Below, piece by piece: positions 33,109 to 47,000 of a DNA stretch of 64,000 nt. Position 1 is the stretch's first letter, and each line of letters starts with the position of its first letter. A program made the translations under genes and the position numbers. The notes under the pieces are model-generated. The model saw nothing but the letters and a program-made list of their open reading frames with translations. It was not told the origin of the DNA and ran no database searches. This stretch comes from Anaeramoeba ignava (lineage: Eukaryota > Metamonada > Anaeramoebidae), in assembly GCA_028826165.1 (NCBI GenBank), contig JAPDFW010000146.1, positions 43,843-107,842 of the forward strand, given 5' to 3'.

Positions 33109-35820
33109 ATGAATCAAGCAATAACAGTTAAAGAAGGAAATAGTTATGCAAGTTATCATTCAATTTGTGCAAAACAAGGATATGAAGATCGTTCTTATGA
33201 AGAAATAAGACTTGAAACATTAAAACAAAAAAATTCAACAAGCATTTTTCCAAAATCAAGTTTATTTCAAAATCAAAGCAAAACATTTACTTCTGGAAAC
33301 TCTCTATTTTCAAATCAAAATCAAAATCAAAATAAAAGTAGCTTATTCTCAAATCAAAATCAAAGTAGAACAACTTTATTCTCAAATTCAAATTCAAATC
33401 AAAATCAAAACACAAACAGATCATCTTTATTTTCAAATCAAAATACAAATCAAAACAGAACATCTTTATTTTCAAATCAAACTCAAACTCAAAACCAAAA
33501 TACAAACAGATCATCTTTATTTTCAAATTCAAATCAAAATCAAAATACAAACAGATCATCATTATTTTCAAATCAAAATACAAATACAAATACAAATACA
33601 AACAGATCATCTTTATTTTCAAATCAAACCCAGAATACAAACCAGAACAGATCATCTTTATTTTCAAATTCAAATCAAAATCAAACTACAAACAGAACAT
33701 CTTTATTTTCAAATCAAACCCAGAATACAAATCAGAATAGATCATCTTTATTTTCAAATCAAACCCAAAACACAAACAGATCATCATTATTTTCAAATCA
33801 AAATACAAATACAAATACAAATACAAATACAAATACAAACAGATCATCTTTATTTTCAAATCAAAATCAAACTCAAAATACAAACAGATCATCTTTATTT
33901 TCAAATCAAAATCAAAATCAGAATACAAACAGATCATCATTATTTTCAAATCAAACTCAAAACACAAACAGATCATCTTTATTTTCAAACTCAGCCCAAA
34001 ATACAAATCAAAATACAAACAGATCATCTTTATTTTCAAACAACCAATCAAATCAAAATACAAACCAGAACAGATCATCTTTATTTTCAAATCAAAATCA
34101 GAATACAAACAGATCATCTTTATTTTCAAATCAAAATCAAAACACAAACAGATCATCTTTATTTTCAAATCAAAATCAAAATCAAACTCAAAATACGAAC
34201 AGATCATCTTTATTTTCAAATAACCAATCAAATCAAAATCAAAACACTTCTTTATTTTCAAGAAATCAAAATCAAAATCAAAACACTTCTTTATTTTCAA
34301 GAAATCAAAATCAAAGTTCTTCGTTATTTTCAAGAAATCAAAATCAATATCAAAATCAATATCAAAACACACCAATAAAAATTGCTTTTGCTGGATTAGA
34401 CTCAGAAAATCCTCATGGATTTCTTCATTTATCAAACATCAAAAAAAAGAAAGAAGAACAAGAAAAAAGAGCAGTTCCTGAAAACAAAGCTAATCTGGAT
34501 ATCAATCGACGCAAAAACATATTTTTAAGCACACCAAGACATTCATTTACGAACAAAAATTCGTATTCAAACAAATTATCTTTATTTGAAGGATCACAAC
34601 CATTTTTAGAACCATTTACAACTTCAAGTCCAACTTCGTCAAAAAAAATGTTATCAAAAAAGCCAACTTCAAGTATTAAAAAACTTGAGATTAATCCAAA
34701 ATCGTTTTCTTCGCATAAATCTCGAAAAGAGCAAATTTCTCAACTTTCACGTTATGGAGTGAAATTTTCAAAAGATGAAGAACAAGATGACGAAACTTAT
34801 TTAAAGAAATCAACTGTATTATCTCAAAAACAAAAACTGAAAAATCAATATAAAGATGAAGATGAAGATGAAGATGAAGATGATGATGAAATTGAAGATG
34901 ATGATGATGATGAATACGAAATTGAATTTCAATTTGATGAAAATCAAAATCAATATCAAAATCAAAATCAAATCCAAAATCAAATCCAAAATCAAATCGA
35001 AGATGATGATGAAGATGATGAAGATGATGAAGATGATGAAGATGATGAAGAAATTGAAGTTAAAATTGATAATGAAAGTGATAATGAAAGTGATAATGAA
35101 AGTGATAATGAAAATGATAATGAAAATCAAATTCAATATGAATACGAAAATGATGAAAATGATAATGAAAATGATAATGAAAATGATGAAAATGATAATG
35201 AAAATGAAAATGAAAATGAATACGAAAATGAAGATGAAATTGATGATGAAGATGAAAATGAAATTGAAGATGAAAATGAAATTGGAAATGAAATTGGAAA
35301 TGAAAATGAAAATGAAGATGAAATTGAAGATGAAGATGAAGATGATATTGAAGATGAAAATGATGAAAATGAAAATGATAGTAATGAAGAAGAAAGCAAT
35401 ACTAGAGAATGGTTAAAAGAAGGATATTATACAAATCCTTCAATTAGTCAAATTTCCAAAATGAATGAACAAGAAAAATCCGAAGTCAAATCATTTATAA
35501 TTGGTAAAAAAGGATATGGCAAAATAGAGTTCCAAAACCCTATAAATATAAATGGAATCGATATAAAAAAATTTATTACTTTTAGCAATCAAGGATTTGT
35601 TGTAAATCAAGATCCATCTTTTGAAGAAATTAGAAAAAAAGGTCAAACAATTTGTGTTTTAGAAAAATGTTTTCCTCCTCAAAATAATAATTTAGATAAA
35701 AAAACAATTGAAAATATTGTTATTTCTGGAGTTGAACAAAATTTATCTATATTTGAAGCAAAAGTTAATAATTATTCCATTCAAAATGGAACTTTGGAAT
35801 TCACAACAAAACATCTTTAA
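33109..35820 (+). CDS. NUP98: Nup98-like nucleoporin (GLEBS, SLF repeats, C-terminal domain)
   Basis: An intact 903-residue single exon. Residues 4-37 are GLEBS-like (ITVKEGNSYAS, HSICAKQGYEDRSYEEIRLE), expected to bind Rae1/Gle2. Residues ~70-420 carry about thirty NRSSLFSNQ units in Asn/Gln/Thr-rich sequence: Phe is spaced as in GLFG repeats, but Gly is replaced by Ser. A basic linker (~430-570) and an acidic Asp/Glu/Asn tract (~580-760) follow. The last ~140 residues match the Nup98 autoproteolytic fold: EGYYTNPSISQISKM, VKSFIIGKKGYGKIEF, CFPPQNNN, NGTLEFTTKHL. In Nup98-96 proteins the domain ends in HF then Ser, where self-cleavage occurs. Here the stop codon follows KHL, so no cleavage is needed. 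Nup96 must be encoded elsewhere. Confidence 0.8.
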   Translation: MNQAITVKEGNSYASYHSICAKQGYEDRSYEEIRLETLKQKNSTSIFPKSSLFQNQSKTFTSGNSLFSNQNQNQNKSSLFSNQNQSRTTLFSNSNSNQNQNTNRSSLFSNQNTNQNRTSLFSNQTQTQNQNTNRSSLFSNSNQNQNTNRSSLFSNQNTNTNTNTNRSSLFSNQTQNTNQNRSSLFSNSNQNQTTNRTSLFSNQTQNTNQNRSSLFSNQTQNTNRSSLFSNQNTNTNTNTNTNTNRSSLFSNQNQTQNTNRSSLFSNQNQNQNTNRSSLFSNQTQNTNRSSLFSNSAQNTNQNTNRSSLFSNNQSNQNTNQNRSSLFSNQNQNTNRSSLFSNQNQNTNRSSLFSNQNQNQTQNTNRSSLFSNNQSNQNQNTSLFSRNQNQNQNTSLFSRNQNQSSSLFSRNQNQYQNQYQNTPIKIAFAGLDSENPHGFLHLSNIKKKKEEQEKRAVPENKANLDINRRKNIFLSTPRHSFTNKNSYSNKLSLFEGSQPFLEPFTTSSPTSSKKMLSKKPTSSIKKLEINPKSFSSHKSRKEQISQLSRYGVKFSKDEEQDDETYLKKSTVLSQKQKLKNQYKDEDEDEDEDDDEIEDDDDDEYEIEFQFDENQNQYQNQNQIQNQIQNQIEDDDEDDEDDEDDEDDEEIEVKIDNESDNESDNESDNENDNENQIQYEYENDENDNENDNENDENDNENENENEYENEDEIDDEDENEIEDENEIGNEIGNENENEDEIEDEDEDDIEDENDENENDSNEEESNTREWLKEGYYTNPSISQISKMNEQEKSEVKSFIIGKKGYGKIEFQNPININGIDIKKFITFSNQGFVVNQDPSFEEIRKKGQTICVLEKCFPPQNNNLDKKTIENIVISGVEQNLSIFEAKVNNYSIQNGTLEFTTKHL

Positions 35821-36003
35821 ATTTAAATTTAAATTTAAATCAAAAAACCAAATCAAAAATTCTTTTTTAAATTTCATTTTATTCCACTTTTATTTTAAAT
35901 TCCACTTTTATTTTTAAATTCATTTTCTTTTCTTTTCTTTTCTTTTTTTACTTTAAAATTGGTTTATCAATAAAAGTTCTCAAAACTTATTATTAATTAT
36001 TTT

Positions 36004-39000
36004 TCATTTTTCATTTTTCATTTTTATTTGAGAATCATTTTCTAATTGTTTAATTTTACCAGAAACAATCTCTCTTAAATCTCTAATTTCATTTAAAATT
36101 TGATCACGAAAAACACGAATTTTATTTAAAACTGATAAAGCAGAAGATAATTGCAATTCCAAGTTAAAAATTTCTTGTTCACCAGGAAAATTTTCTCTTT
36201 CATCACGAGAACTACTATTACTAAGATCACTACTATCAAGTTTTAATATTTGAATTTTTTGTATTTGAGTGTGTGTTTCTCTTATGATTGTATCAAAATC
36301 ATTTTTATTGTCTGAACGAACCAAAAGTTTAGATTTTGAATTTGAACGAATGAGAAAATGAGAAAAAGTAGAATTTTCAGTTGATTTAAAAAGTGATGAA
36401 ATCATTTCTTCTTGTTTTTTACTTCTACGTATGAATTTCTTCATAATTTTAATAACTCTTTTATTTTCATTGATTATTTCTAAACCTAATAAAGAAAGTT
36501 TAAAAGAGAATTCTGCTGTTGTTTTTGAGGTTTGATTTCGATAAAAATATAATGATTCTGGAACTAAAACTAAAAATCTTGTAACCCAAACAAGATCTTT
36601 TGGATGAAATATTTGAACATTAAATCCAAAATAGTTTTCTTTTTGATTTGAATTTGAATTGAATTCTTTATTTGAGTTTAAATCTGAATTTGAATTTAAA
36701 TCTGAATTTGATTTTAAATTTGAATTTAAATTTGAATTTAATTCTTGTTTTGATTCTTGTTTTAATTCTTGTTTTAATTCTTGTTTTAATTCTTGATTTG
36801 ATTTTGAATTTGAGTTTTGTTTTGATTCTTGTTTTAATTCTTGTTTTAATTCTTGTTTTAATTCTTGATTTGAGTTTTGTTTTAATTCTTGTTTTAATTC
36901 TTGTTTTAATTCTTGTTTTGAATTTGATTCTTGTTTTAATTCTTGTTTTGATTCTTGTTTTAATTCTTGTTTTGATTTTAAATTTGAGTTTTGTTTTGAT
37001 TCTTGTTTTAATTCTTGTTTTAATTCTTGTTTTGAATTTGATTCTTTATTTAAATTTGAGTTTTGTTTTGATTCTTGTTTTAATTCTTGATTTGAGTTTA
37101 AATTTGAATTTAATTCTTGTTTTAATTCTTGTTTTAATTCTTGTTTTAATTCTTGTTTTAATTCTTGTTTTGAATTTGATTCTTGTTTTAATTCTTGTTT
37201 TGATTTTAAATTTGAGTTTGAATTTGAGTTTTGTTTTGATTCTTGTTTTGATTTTAATTTTTGTTTTAATTCTTGATTTGATTTTGAATTTGAGTTTGAA
37301 TTTGAATTTAAATTTGAATTTAATTTTTGTTTTAATTCTTGTTTTAATTCTTGTTTTGAATTTAATTCTTGCTTTGATTCTTGTTTTGATTTTAAATTTG
37401 AATTTGATTTTAAATTTAAATTTGGTTTTGAATTTTGTTTTTGTTTTTGTTTTTCTTTTTGATTTTGATTTTGATTTTGATTTTGATTTTGATTTGATTT
37501 GGACTTGAATTCATCATTTACTTGAGTATTTAATATATTTTTCGAAATTTTTAAATTAGATTTTGTTCTTAAATTTGGATCAATTTCTTGGACTTGCTTT
37601 TGAATTTTTCTTCTTCTTTGAGGAGATAGTTTTGGAATACGAGGCTGCTGATGAGATTGAAGATTATTATATTTTTGATTTGATTGTTTTGATAAATCAG
37701 TTATTTTTTGAGAAAGATCAACAACAACTTGTTGAAGTTGAGAAATCATCATTGATTGTTTCATATATTCTGAGTTTGTATAAAAAAGCTTCTCAGAAAT
37801 TTGGTCTTTAGAAAATTTTGCCCAAGCAATATCCATTTCTCCTTCAGCAATTAAGTGTTCTAATTGTCGGATTTTTTTCCTCAATCTCAAAATTTTTTGA
37901 TGAAGATTTTTTTGTAATTCAAGTTCTAATTGAACCTCAATTTTGGGTTTTTGGTCTTCTTTTGTATCAATTTGTTTCTCGGAATCTTTTGGTTGAGGAT
38001 CATCAGAAATTTCTTCAATTTTCTTATTTTCGTTTTGGGAAGAAAGTGTATTTGATAAATTGGAAATATTATTAATTTGCTGTTTGATAAAACTATGAAT
38101 AACTTCGAATTGTGCTGGATCTACAACAAATTCTGTTTGGTCAATTGAAACGCGAATTGTTGTTTGTGGTTTTTTTTCGGGATTCTTTTTTTCTTCTTCA
38201 TTATTTAATGTTTCTTTGCTTTCTGGATGGATATCTTGTTGTGAATCTTCAATTTCAATTTGAATTCCTTTTTTTTTGGATAGAAAACTTTCAAAAGATC
38301 CATAAACAGAAAAATTAGGACAAATTGAAGAGATGATTTCATGTTGAAACGAATAGAATCTTTGGATTGTTTTGAAAGAAAAAGAGCGTTTTTCTTGATT
38401 TTCTGACATGAGAACATTCCCATCAACTTTAAAAAGATCAAAAAGAAGAAAAATTCCATTTTTTTGATTTTGGGAAAATTGATCGAATCCTATCAGATTG
38501 ATTTCAAATTGAGAAACTTGAATATCCCAATTAAATTCAAGATCATTTCGTTTTGTATGAACTTCCAATGCATTAAACACTTGAGCTGCAGTTTTTGGGA
38601 AGTTGAGATGATGAGAGTTCTCATTATTAATAAAAAGGTTATTTTTTGGATCACTATCAATTTGATTTCCAAAAGCTTGCTTTGAATCGAATCCGAAATG
38701 TAAATTACTAATAATTGAATGGAAGTCATTATCGGTTACTTTTTGAAGAAGAGGTTCATATAGAAAAACAACAACTGGTGCAATGTCTTGTGAATTTAAC
38801 ATGGAAGATAATCCTGTACATCGAAGTTTGATATCAACTTTAAACTTTCTTTTTTGAGTTAAAGTATCAATATATTTTTGAAGATGCATTTCTGTCAAAA
38901 AAAATATTTGGTCTTTTTTGTCAATTTGAGTAATTTGAGTAATTTGATTATTTTCATTAATTTGATTAATTTGATTATTTTCATTATTTTCATCATTTTC

Positions 39001-42000
39001 TTTATTTTCATTATTTTCATTATTTTGATTATTTTGATTATTTTCATTATTTTCATTATTTTCTTTATTTTCATTATTTTCATTATTTTCATTATTTTCT
39101 TTATTTTCATTATTTTCTTTATTTTCTTTATTTTCTTTATTTTCTTTATTTTCATCATTTTCTTTATTTTGTTCCTTGGTTTCTAATATAGATTGAGCTG
39201 ATTCAAAAATTGATTCTGTTGTAAATAAAGTAATAGGATTTTTTGAATTTGGATGAAGTTTTGCTGAAAAACTTTCAAAAAATAAATAAGATTGAATCAT
39301 TTCATCCGATTTAATTTTACTATCTTGTTTTTGCAAATTAGATCCTTTAATTATTGATTCCAAAGTTCCAAAATAAAGTGAAATAATTGGAACAATCTTT
39401 TCTCCATTTTTCTTTTCATTTTCACTTTCATTTTCACTTTCATTGTTTTCCATTTTGTTTGAAGCAATAGTGAGAGTAGATGATGTGAAGTTGAAGATTA
39501 CTTGATCAAAGGGAATTTTAATGTATTGTATTATTTCAGAAACAATGTCGTCTTTGTTTTCACTTAAGACTTTCTCCAATTTTTCTTCATTATTTATTTT
39601 GTGATCTGGAGGTTTTTTTTCCATTTCATCCTCGGTATTTTCCCAAAGCCAATAAAATTGGTTTGGGAATTGTTTGCGAAAATTTATTTCAGGTGCTTGC
39701 AAATGATCTTTTATAAAAATGAGGATATTTTTGTAAATTTTTTCTGTGATAATTCCATAAAATTCACCAAGATCAATAAATATTGTGTCAATCAAAGCAG
39801 ATAAATCTGGAGATGATGATTTGGTAACTCTAAAATTACAAAAAACTTCCATATTTTCCAGTTTAAATGCGTTTAAATTTTCATTTTCATTTTCATTTTC
39901 ATTTGAATTTGATGAAATGGTCAGAGATTTCTCATTTAAAATATCTTCTACAACAAGACGTATCAATCTAATACGTGCCTGTATATTATAAGTTTTATTA
40001 TTTTCTTTTTCTTTTTCTTTTCTTTTTCTTCTTTTTTTTCTATATAATCATTTGAATTTAATCCATTCAAATTTAGTTTTGATAAATTCTTGAGTGATTT
40101 GATTTTGGTTTTCAATTCATTTGGAACAAAATTTTCACTTCCACCAAATATTTCAATTGAATTTAATGTCAAAGCAAGAGTGGGAAGGCGAGTAGATGTA
40201 TAAGAAGTGAGAACTATTTGAAGTTTCAAAATCTGATTATTTAAATATTTGATTTAAATTAGAAAATGTTAATTTGATTTAAATTAATTGATATTTTGAC
40301 ATTTTTACTTCAATTCGAATTTGGGAAAAATCGTTCATTTTAGGAGTTAATCTGAAAATCAAATTAGAATCCAATTTATCAATATGCTCATTTTTGATAT
40401 TCGATAAAATGGTGCTAATTTTAGTTCTATGAGGAATATATTCGAAAACTTGTTCGAAATATTCAAGCAATAAAAAAGTGTGAACTTTATCAAGAACAAA
40501 TGTTATTGGTTTTAAAAGAACAACAAATTCATAATCATAATAACTTGAATGAGAAACCCATTCTTTGTTGAATAATATGATTCCGAAAGAAGCCTTCGAC
40601 ATTTTTACATCTCCTATAACTTCGTTAAACTCTTTGGCACGAATTTTCTCTTTAGCAATTTCATTTGGATGAATTGATTCTGATCGAAACAAATTACGTG
40701 AATATTGAGAAAAGGGATAATTCTCTTCCGGAACAGAATTTATTTGGTTCTGAAGAATAACTAATCGAGTTCCTCGATGAGTCAGTTGGAAAGAATCAAC
40801 AGTGATTTGTGCGAATCCAGGATAATAAGGATTATGAGGAGAAAGAGATTGCGAAATGTGAAGATTTTGAGCAAAAAAAACAAATCCTTGATTGAGTAAA
40901 ATTCGTAAATTTTGGATTTCTTCATTTTCTGATAAATTTCGTTTTTTTTCTGGAATCAAATGGAATGAAGCTTGAGAAATGTGGATATTCACAATAAATT
41001 CTGGTGGGAGTAATTGTAGTTGTGCTTTTTCATGTTCTGTTTTTGGCATTTCAAGTGGAACATCTGTTCTAAACATAAAATGATTTACACCATTAATTAA
41101 ACTTAACAAATTTGAAAATATAAATGGTGATGCTTTAATTCCTATAAATTCAAGTGAAATATCAATTTGTGTTGTTCCTAATTTTCCATCTTTACGAGTA
41201 ATGAACTATTTTATATAAATAATAAATCAATTATTTTTTTTTTTGAATAAATTTTTTTGTAAAATAACAATATCAAATCTACCTTCATTTCCAAAGGAAG
41301 TTTATCAAATAAAACTTGATTTTTTTGAGAATCTAACGTTTTTGTATTTGGTTTATCTGAATAAATAAAAAATGCTGAAATTTCATCAATAGTTGCTTTT
41401 CTAAAAATGTGAATATCTTTTTTGTTCTTATTGAAATTAAAAATATTTTTTAAAGAAACTTTTTGGAAATTTTCATTTGTTGTAAAAATGGAAAAGTCTT
41501 TAATATTCATGCAAATTTCTGGTGGACTCCAATCCCCAACTTTTCTAAGGTGATGTTTTCCTAATAATTTGATTCTGAAATTAACTCTTTCAATATTAAT
41601 TGTAATTCCATCTGCAATTTTTTGTCCAAATCCAAATTTGGGTTGTAAATCTTTTTGTTTTTTATTTTTTTTGGATTTCTTTTTTTTATTCTTAATTTCT
41701 TTATCTTCTTTTTGTTTCATTTTGTCAATTTTTTCTTTTCTTTTATAAATATAAATATTTAAAATATTTTATAAATTATTTTATAAATTATTTTATAAAT
41801 TATTTTATAAATTATTTTATAAATTGTTTTATAAATTGTTTTATAAATTATTTTATAAATTATTTTATAAATTATTTTATAAATTATTTTATAAATTATT
41901 TTATAAATTATTTTATAAATTGTTTTATAAATTATTTTATAAATTATTTTATAAATTATTTTATAAATTATTTTTGAAATTATTTATAAATTATTTTTGA

Positions 42001-44015
42001 AATTGTTTTATAAATTATTTTATAAATTATTTTTGAAATTGTTTTATAAATTATTTTATAAATTGTTTTATAAATTATTTTATAAATTATTTTATAAATT
42101 ATTTTATAAATTGTTTTATAAATTATTTTATAAATTATTTTATAAATTATTTTATAAATTATTTTATAAATTATTTTATAAATTATTTTATAAATTGTTT
42201 TATAAATTATTTTTAGAAATTATTTTATAGATTATTTTATAAATTATTTTATAAATTATTTTATAAATTGTTTTATAAATTCTTTTTATAAATTTTTTAT
42301 AAATTGTTTTATAAATTGTTTTATAAATTATTTTATAAATTATTTTATAAATTTTTTTATAAATTATTTTATAAATTGTTTTATAAATTGTTTTATAAAT
42401 TGTTTTTATAAATTATTTTATAAATTGTTTTATAAATTGTTTTATAAATTATTTTATAAAATATTTTATAAATTATTTTTAGAAATTATTTTATAAATTA
42501 TTTTATAAATTATTTTATAAATTATTTTATAAATTATTTTATAAATATTTTATAAATTATTTTATAAATTATTTTATAAATTGTTTTTATAAATTGTTTT
42601 ATAAATTGTTTTATAAATTGTTTTATAAATTATTTTATAAATTATTTTATAAATTGTTTTATTTTATAAATTATTTTATAAATTATTTTATAAATTATTT
42701 TATAAATTGTTTTATAAATTGTTTTATAAATTGTTTTATAAATTGTTTTATAAATTGTTTTATAAATTGTTTTATAAATTATTTTATAAATTGTTTTATA
42801 AATTGTTTTATAAATTGTTTTTGAAATTGTTTTATAAATTATTTTATAAATTATTTTATAAATTGTTTTATAAATTATTTTATAAATTGTTTTATAAATT
42901 GTTTTATAAATCATTTTTGAAATTGTTTTTATAAATTATTTTATAAATCATTTTATAAATTATTTTATAAATTATTTTATAAATTGTTTTATAAATTATT
43001 TTATAAATTATTTTATAAATTATTTTATAAATTATTTTGAAATTATTTTATAAATTATTTTATAAATTATTTTATAAATTGTTTTATAAATTGTTTTATA
43101 AATTATTTTATAAATTATTTTATAAATTATTTTATAAATTATTTTATAAATTATTTTATAAATTATTTTATAAATTATTTTATAAATTATTTTATAAATT
43201 ATTTTATAAATTGTTTTATAAATTGTTTTATAAATTGTTTTATAAATTATTTTATAAATTGTTTTATAAATTATTTTATAAATTGTTTTATAAATTGTTT
43301 TATAAATTATTTTATAAATTGTTTTATAAATTATTTTTGAAATTCTTTTTTGAAATTCTTTTTGAAATTTTATAAATTGTTTTTGGTATTCTCCTTTCGA
43401 TTTTAAAATGAATATATACTTTGAAAGAATAAAAGAGGCAATATCTTCTCTTTCTTGCATTTCAATATCTACACTTTCAATATTTAAAATAATAGGTTCT
43501 TTTCTTATTTTTGAAATAATACACTAAAAAAAAAAATAAATCAAAAAAAAATTTAAATAAATTAAAATTTTGTCCCAAAATGATCTAAGAAAAAAAAAAT
43601 CTTTTTAGATATTTTTACATGAACTTTTAGTTTACTAACAAAACCACGATTCATTTTTAATTGGGGTAAAGGTATAAAACTTTGAATAACTGGAACATTT
43701 AACTCAAGATTTACAAGCTCAGTTTTCCCTGATAATAATTCAAAACTGGACCCCTTTTGTTTAAAATCTACATAATAAAATTAAAGGTAAATAATATAAA
43801 TTAATTGTTGTTTTATTGTGCTTATATTATAATTTATATTGAAAAAAAAGGTATTTTTTAAATTTATAATTTTTATTTGTGAAAAAAAAAGGTTTTTTTT
43901 TTGCTTTTTTTTTTGTTTTTTGTTTTTTAATTTAAAAAAGAAAAAAATTAATCAATTTACCTTTAAAAAATGTTGATAAAATTTTATGAAGAGCTTTAGT
44001 TACGATTAAATTCAT
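36004..44015 (-). CDS. Chorein-type bridge-like lipid transfer protein (BLTP3/VPS13-like)
   Basis: Exons on the minus strand are 44015-43961, 43767-43619, 43523-43420, 41739-41283, 41205-40309 and 40232-36004; the first five join exactly in phase. The first ~100 residues are chorein-N: TKALHKILSTFFK, LLSGKTELVNLELN, KMNRGFVSKLKVH, EPIILNIESVDIEM. GFGQKIADGITINIERVNFRIK resembles the UHRF1BP1/SHIP164 (BLTP3) family. Further on are a coiled coil (KILRLRKKIRQLEHLIAEGE), a repeated LKQE/SKQE tract (36.7-37.4 kb) and a probable PH-like end (LVWVTRFLVLVPESLYFYRN). Such proteins form hydrophobic grooves that move lipids between membranes at contact sites. Near 39975-40050 the frame steps, either by an intron lacking GT or a lost A in a Lys/Glu tract. 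Total ~1,960 residues. Confidence 0.75.
41740..43419. repeat. TTTTATAAATTA satellite in the chorein intron 3
   Basis: A 1,680-base phase-2 intron of 12-base TTTTATAAATTA/TTTTATAAATTG units, over 100 copies. Splice ends GTATATA and ATAAAAG are preserved. Confidence 0.9.
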
Positions 44016-44083
44016 ATTAAACAAAAAAAAAAAGAGGAAAAAAAATGATTTTTTAATTTTAATTCTAATTTTAAATTTTTAAA

Positions 44084-47000
44084 TTATTTTTTTTGAGAAA
44101 GATCAAATAAGTTTTGGAATTGATTTAAAATGTTGGGATTAATTTGATTTAATAGTTCTTTTTGAGTTTCTTCATTTAAAGAATCAACAAGATTTATAAT
44201 ATTTTGTTTGATTTGTAAAACAATTTCATTATTAATTATTGAATCAAATTGAAGATGAAATTTTTCAAGATAATTTTTAAAAGTATCTGGAATACCAAAT
44301 TCGATTGATTTTTCCCAAATTTGTTTTGAATCATCCTCATTGAATTCATGATGAATAAGTGATTGATTATTTTTTTCATTTTCTATTCCTTTTATTTTTT
44401 GTTGATTTAAAGGAGAATTTGGATCTTCAAGATCTTGCTTTTCGTGAAATAATCCAATAAACAAAGTCATCAATATTTCAATTTTAAGTAGTAGATAATT
44501 CTTCTCAAAACTGAAAAGAACAGAAAGGGCAAAATGAGATAATTTCCTGTTTTGGAAAGTGAGTAAATAATCGTTTAATTCAATCCATTTATCAAAAAAG
44601 TAAAATAAAACATCTTGAAAATTCCCGAAATTTCCATTTTGATTTTGAGCGAATTTGTTGAGAAATTCCAGGAAAAACATTGGTTCATGAATAATGACTC
44701 TTGATATCAATAAAATGTACTTTGAATTTAAAAGAGGACCAGTTGTATTCAATTCGTCTTCAAATTTGAATGAAATTATTGATTCAAATAGAATTTGCAA
44801 TAATCCAGATTTTTCAAGAATCATGGCAATATCCTGAGGAAAGCGTATAAGAATAAGATCTAAAACTTGATATATTTGGAGAATGGCTTCGTTTGAAACT
44901 TGAGGGATCAAAACGGAAAATTCTTCCATAATTTGATTCACAAACGAATTGAGGAAATGCTCTTCTCCAATAATAATATATGCTTCAATAATTTCCAATC
45001 CTTTTTTCAAATCTTCATCAACTGTTAATAACTTGAAAATACTTGGGAAAATTTCAAATAACTGTGAATAATCTTTCTGAAATTGCTCTGTGTTGTTTGT
45101 GTTTTGGAAATCGGATATTGTTATTGAATTGCGAATAATTGATAGCCAACATTCAAACGTTGCTGTTAATACCGAGAATTCGAAGCAATTTGAATCGACT
45201 GAATTTTGGATAATTGGCAAAATGAGTGAGTAAAACATGATAGAATCCATTCCAAGCGAATTAACAATTGCTGAAAGAACAACAAGAATATGTTTCCGAA
45301 TATTTTTGAGCATTGGAGAATCATATTCAAAATCAACTGGAAAATTGCTTGTGTTTTGCTCATTTGATGAAGAAGATCCAAGTAAATTACCCCAACCTTG
45401 AGACAAAAATTTGATAATTTCCTCTGCATAATTTTTGATTTCATCCCCAATATAATATATTAATAACCCAAGAGAATTTAAAATTTTTTCGGCTAGTTCT
45501 TCACTGTAAATGTTTTTGGGAAAATCAATTAAGAAATGAATCCATGAAACAAAATCTCCTTGATTTTCATTCAAATGCAGATGCGGAATCAAACCGATCA
45601 AACTATCAACACCTGAAATCTGAATAACAATATCTGGCGAAGATAGTGTTTTGGTGATTAACTCGTAAATATCATGAATTATCGATTTATCAATTTGGGT
45701 TGCAAATTGTTCGACTAGCCAGAAAATTCTCCTGATAAGAATTCCCGAATTGTCACTAATCAAATCATTTTTCAAAATGTTCTGATAAAAATTTGGAAAG
45801 TTGATTAGATTTTGGAATTGAAACGATCCCCATCCGATAAGATGATATACAGCATCTTTAAACAGAATGTTATTTTCGTCATATTCTAAAATTTGCGTGT
45901 TATTATCAGTGATTGAATTCAAAAGCGAAAATGTAATTGAAGTTGAAAGTTCTGTTCGAGATTTGAAAAATGACTTGAAAAAAGATTTAGTGGCTGAATT
46001 GAGCTTGAATTCGATATTTTCAATATGATTGTTTTCAATAAAATTTTCTGGATTTTCTTTCCATTCATCCAAGTCTTGCGTACTCATAACAATAACTTTT
46101 TTCACAAGAACTTCGCAAATCATGGATATTGTTTGTTGAGTGAAAATTAAATCAATATTAGAAGTGCTATTTTCTTGTGAAGAAAAACAACTATTGTGTT
46201 CTACTGATTGCAAAATGGAACTAAGAAATTCCAGAGTGTATGCGATAAATTTGGAATAGTTTGCATTTTTACGAAAAGAATTGCTTGATAAAAATGAATA
46301 GAATTCATCAAGTGATTGCTGAAGAGTTTTAACTCCGTAATTTGCAAATAAAGAAGTAAATTTCTCTTGAATTTGGAAAATTAACTTGCAAGTTTTGGAT
46401 ATAATATTTTCACAAAGTTTTTTTAATCGAAAAAGTGGATTTTCATTTTCAAAATCATTTCCAAAATCATTTCCATTTTTTTGAGAAACAATTTTTTGCT
46501 CCAAATATTCCAAAGAAGTTCTGTATTGAAATAACTGCTCCAAATACTTGATTGCTTGTTCAGTAAATTGAGAAAGAATTTGATGATTATCTGTTGGTTG
46601 AAATCCATATTTTGAAAGTATTAAACACGATTTAAGAAGATATTTAAATAGAGAATCAAGATGAGAAAAATTCTCAAAATTTGTTAGCAATATTTGTTGG
46701 ATTTGTTGCAATGAAAGTTGTTCGTTTTCGATATTTCCAAAAAAAAGAAATAACCAATCAATTCCATTTCCAATAATTTTGATTAAATTATTAAAATTAT
46801 CATTTGCAATTTGTCTAAATTTAAAACGGTCTCTGGGTAAAACCTTTGTTGATAATTCTTCAATTACAAATCGAATAGTCATTGATTTTCTAAGAAGTGA
46901 TAAACTCAAAATATCTGAATTTTTATTTGTATTTACAAATAAATTGTTAAATAATTGCTTCCTATTTGTTTATTTTAATTAAAATGAATTAAAATGAATT

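Noticed and set aside
41997-43460. Frames of LFYKLFYK and IIYKTIYK repeats
   Set aside because: Translations of the 12-base satellite in a chorein intron whose splice sites join exons in phase.
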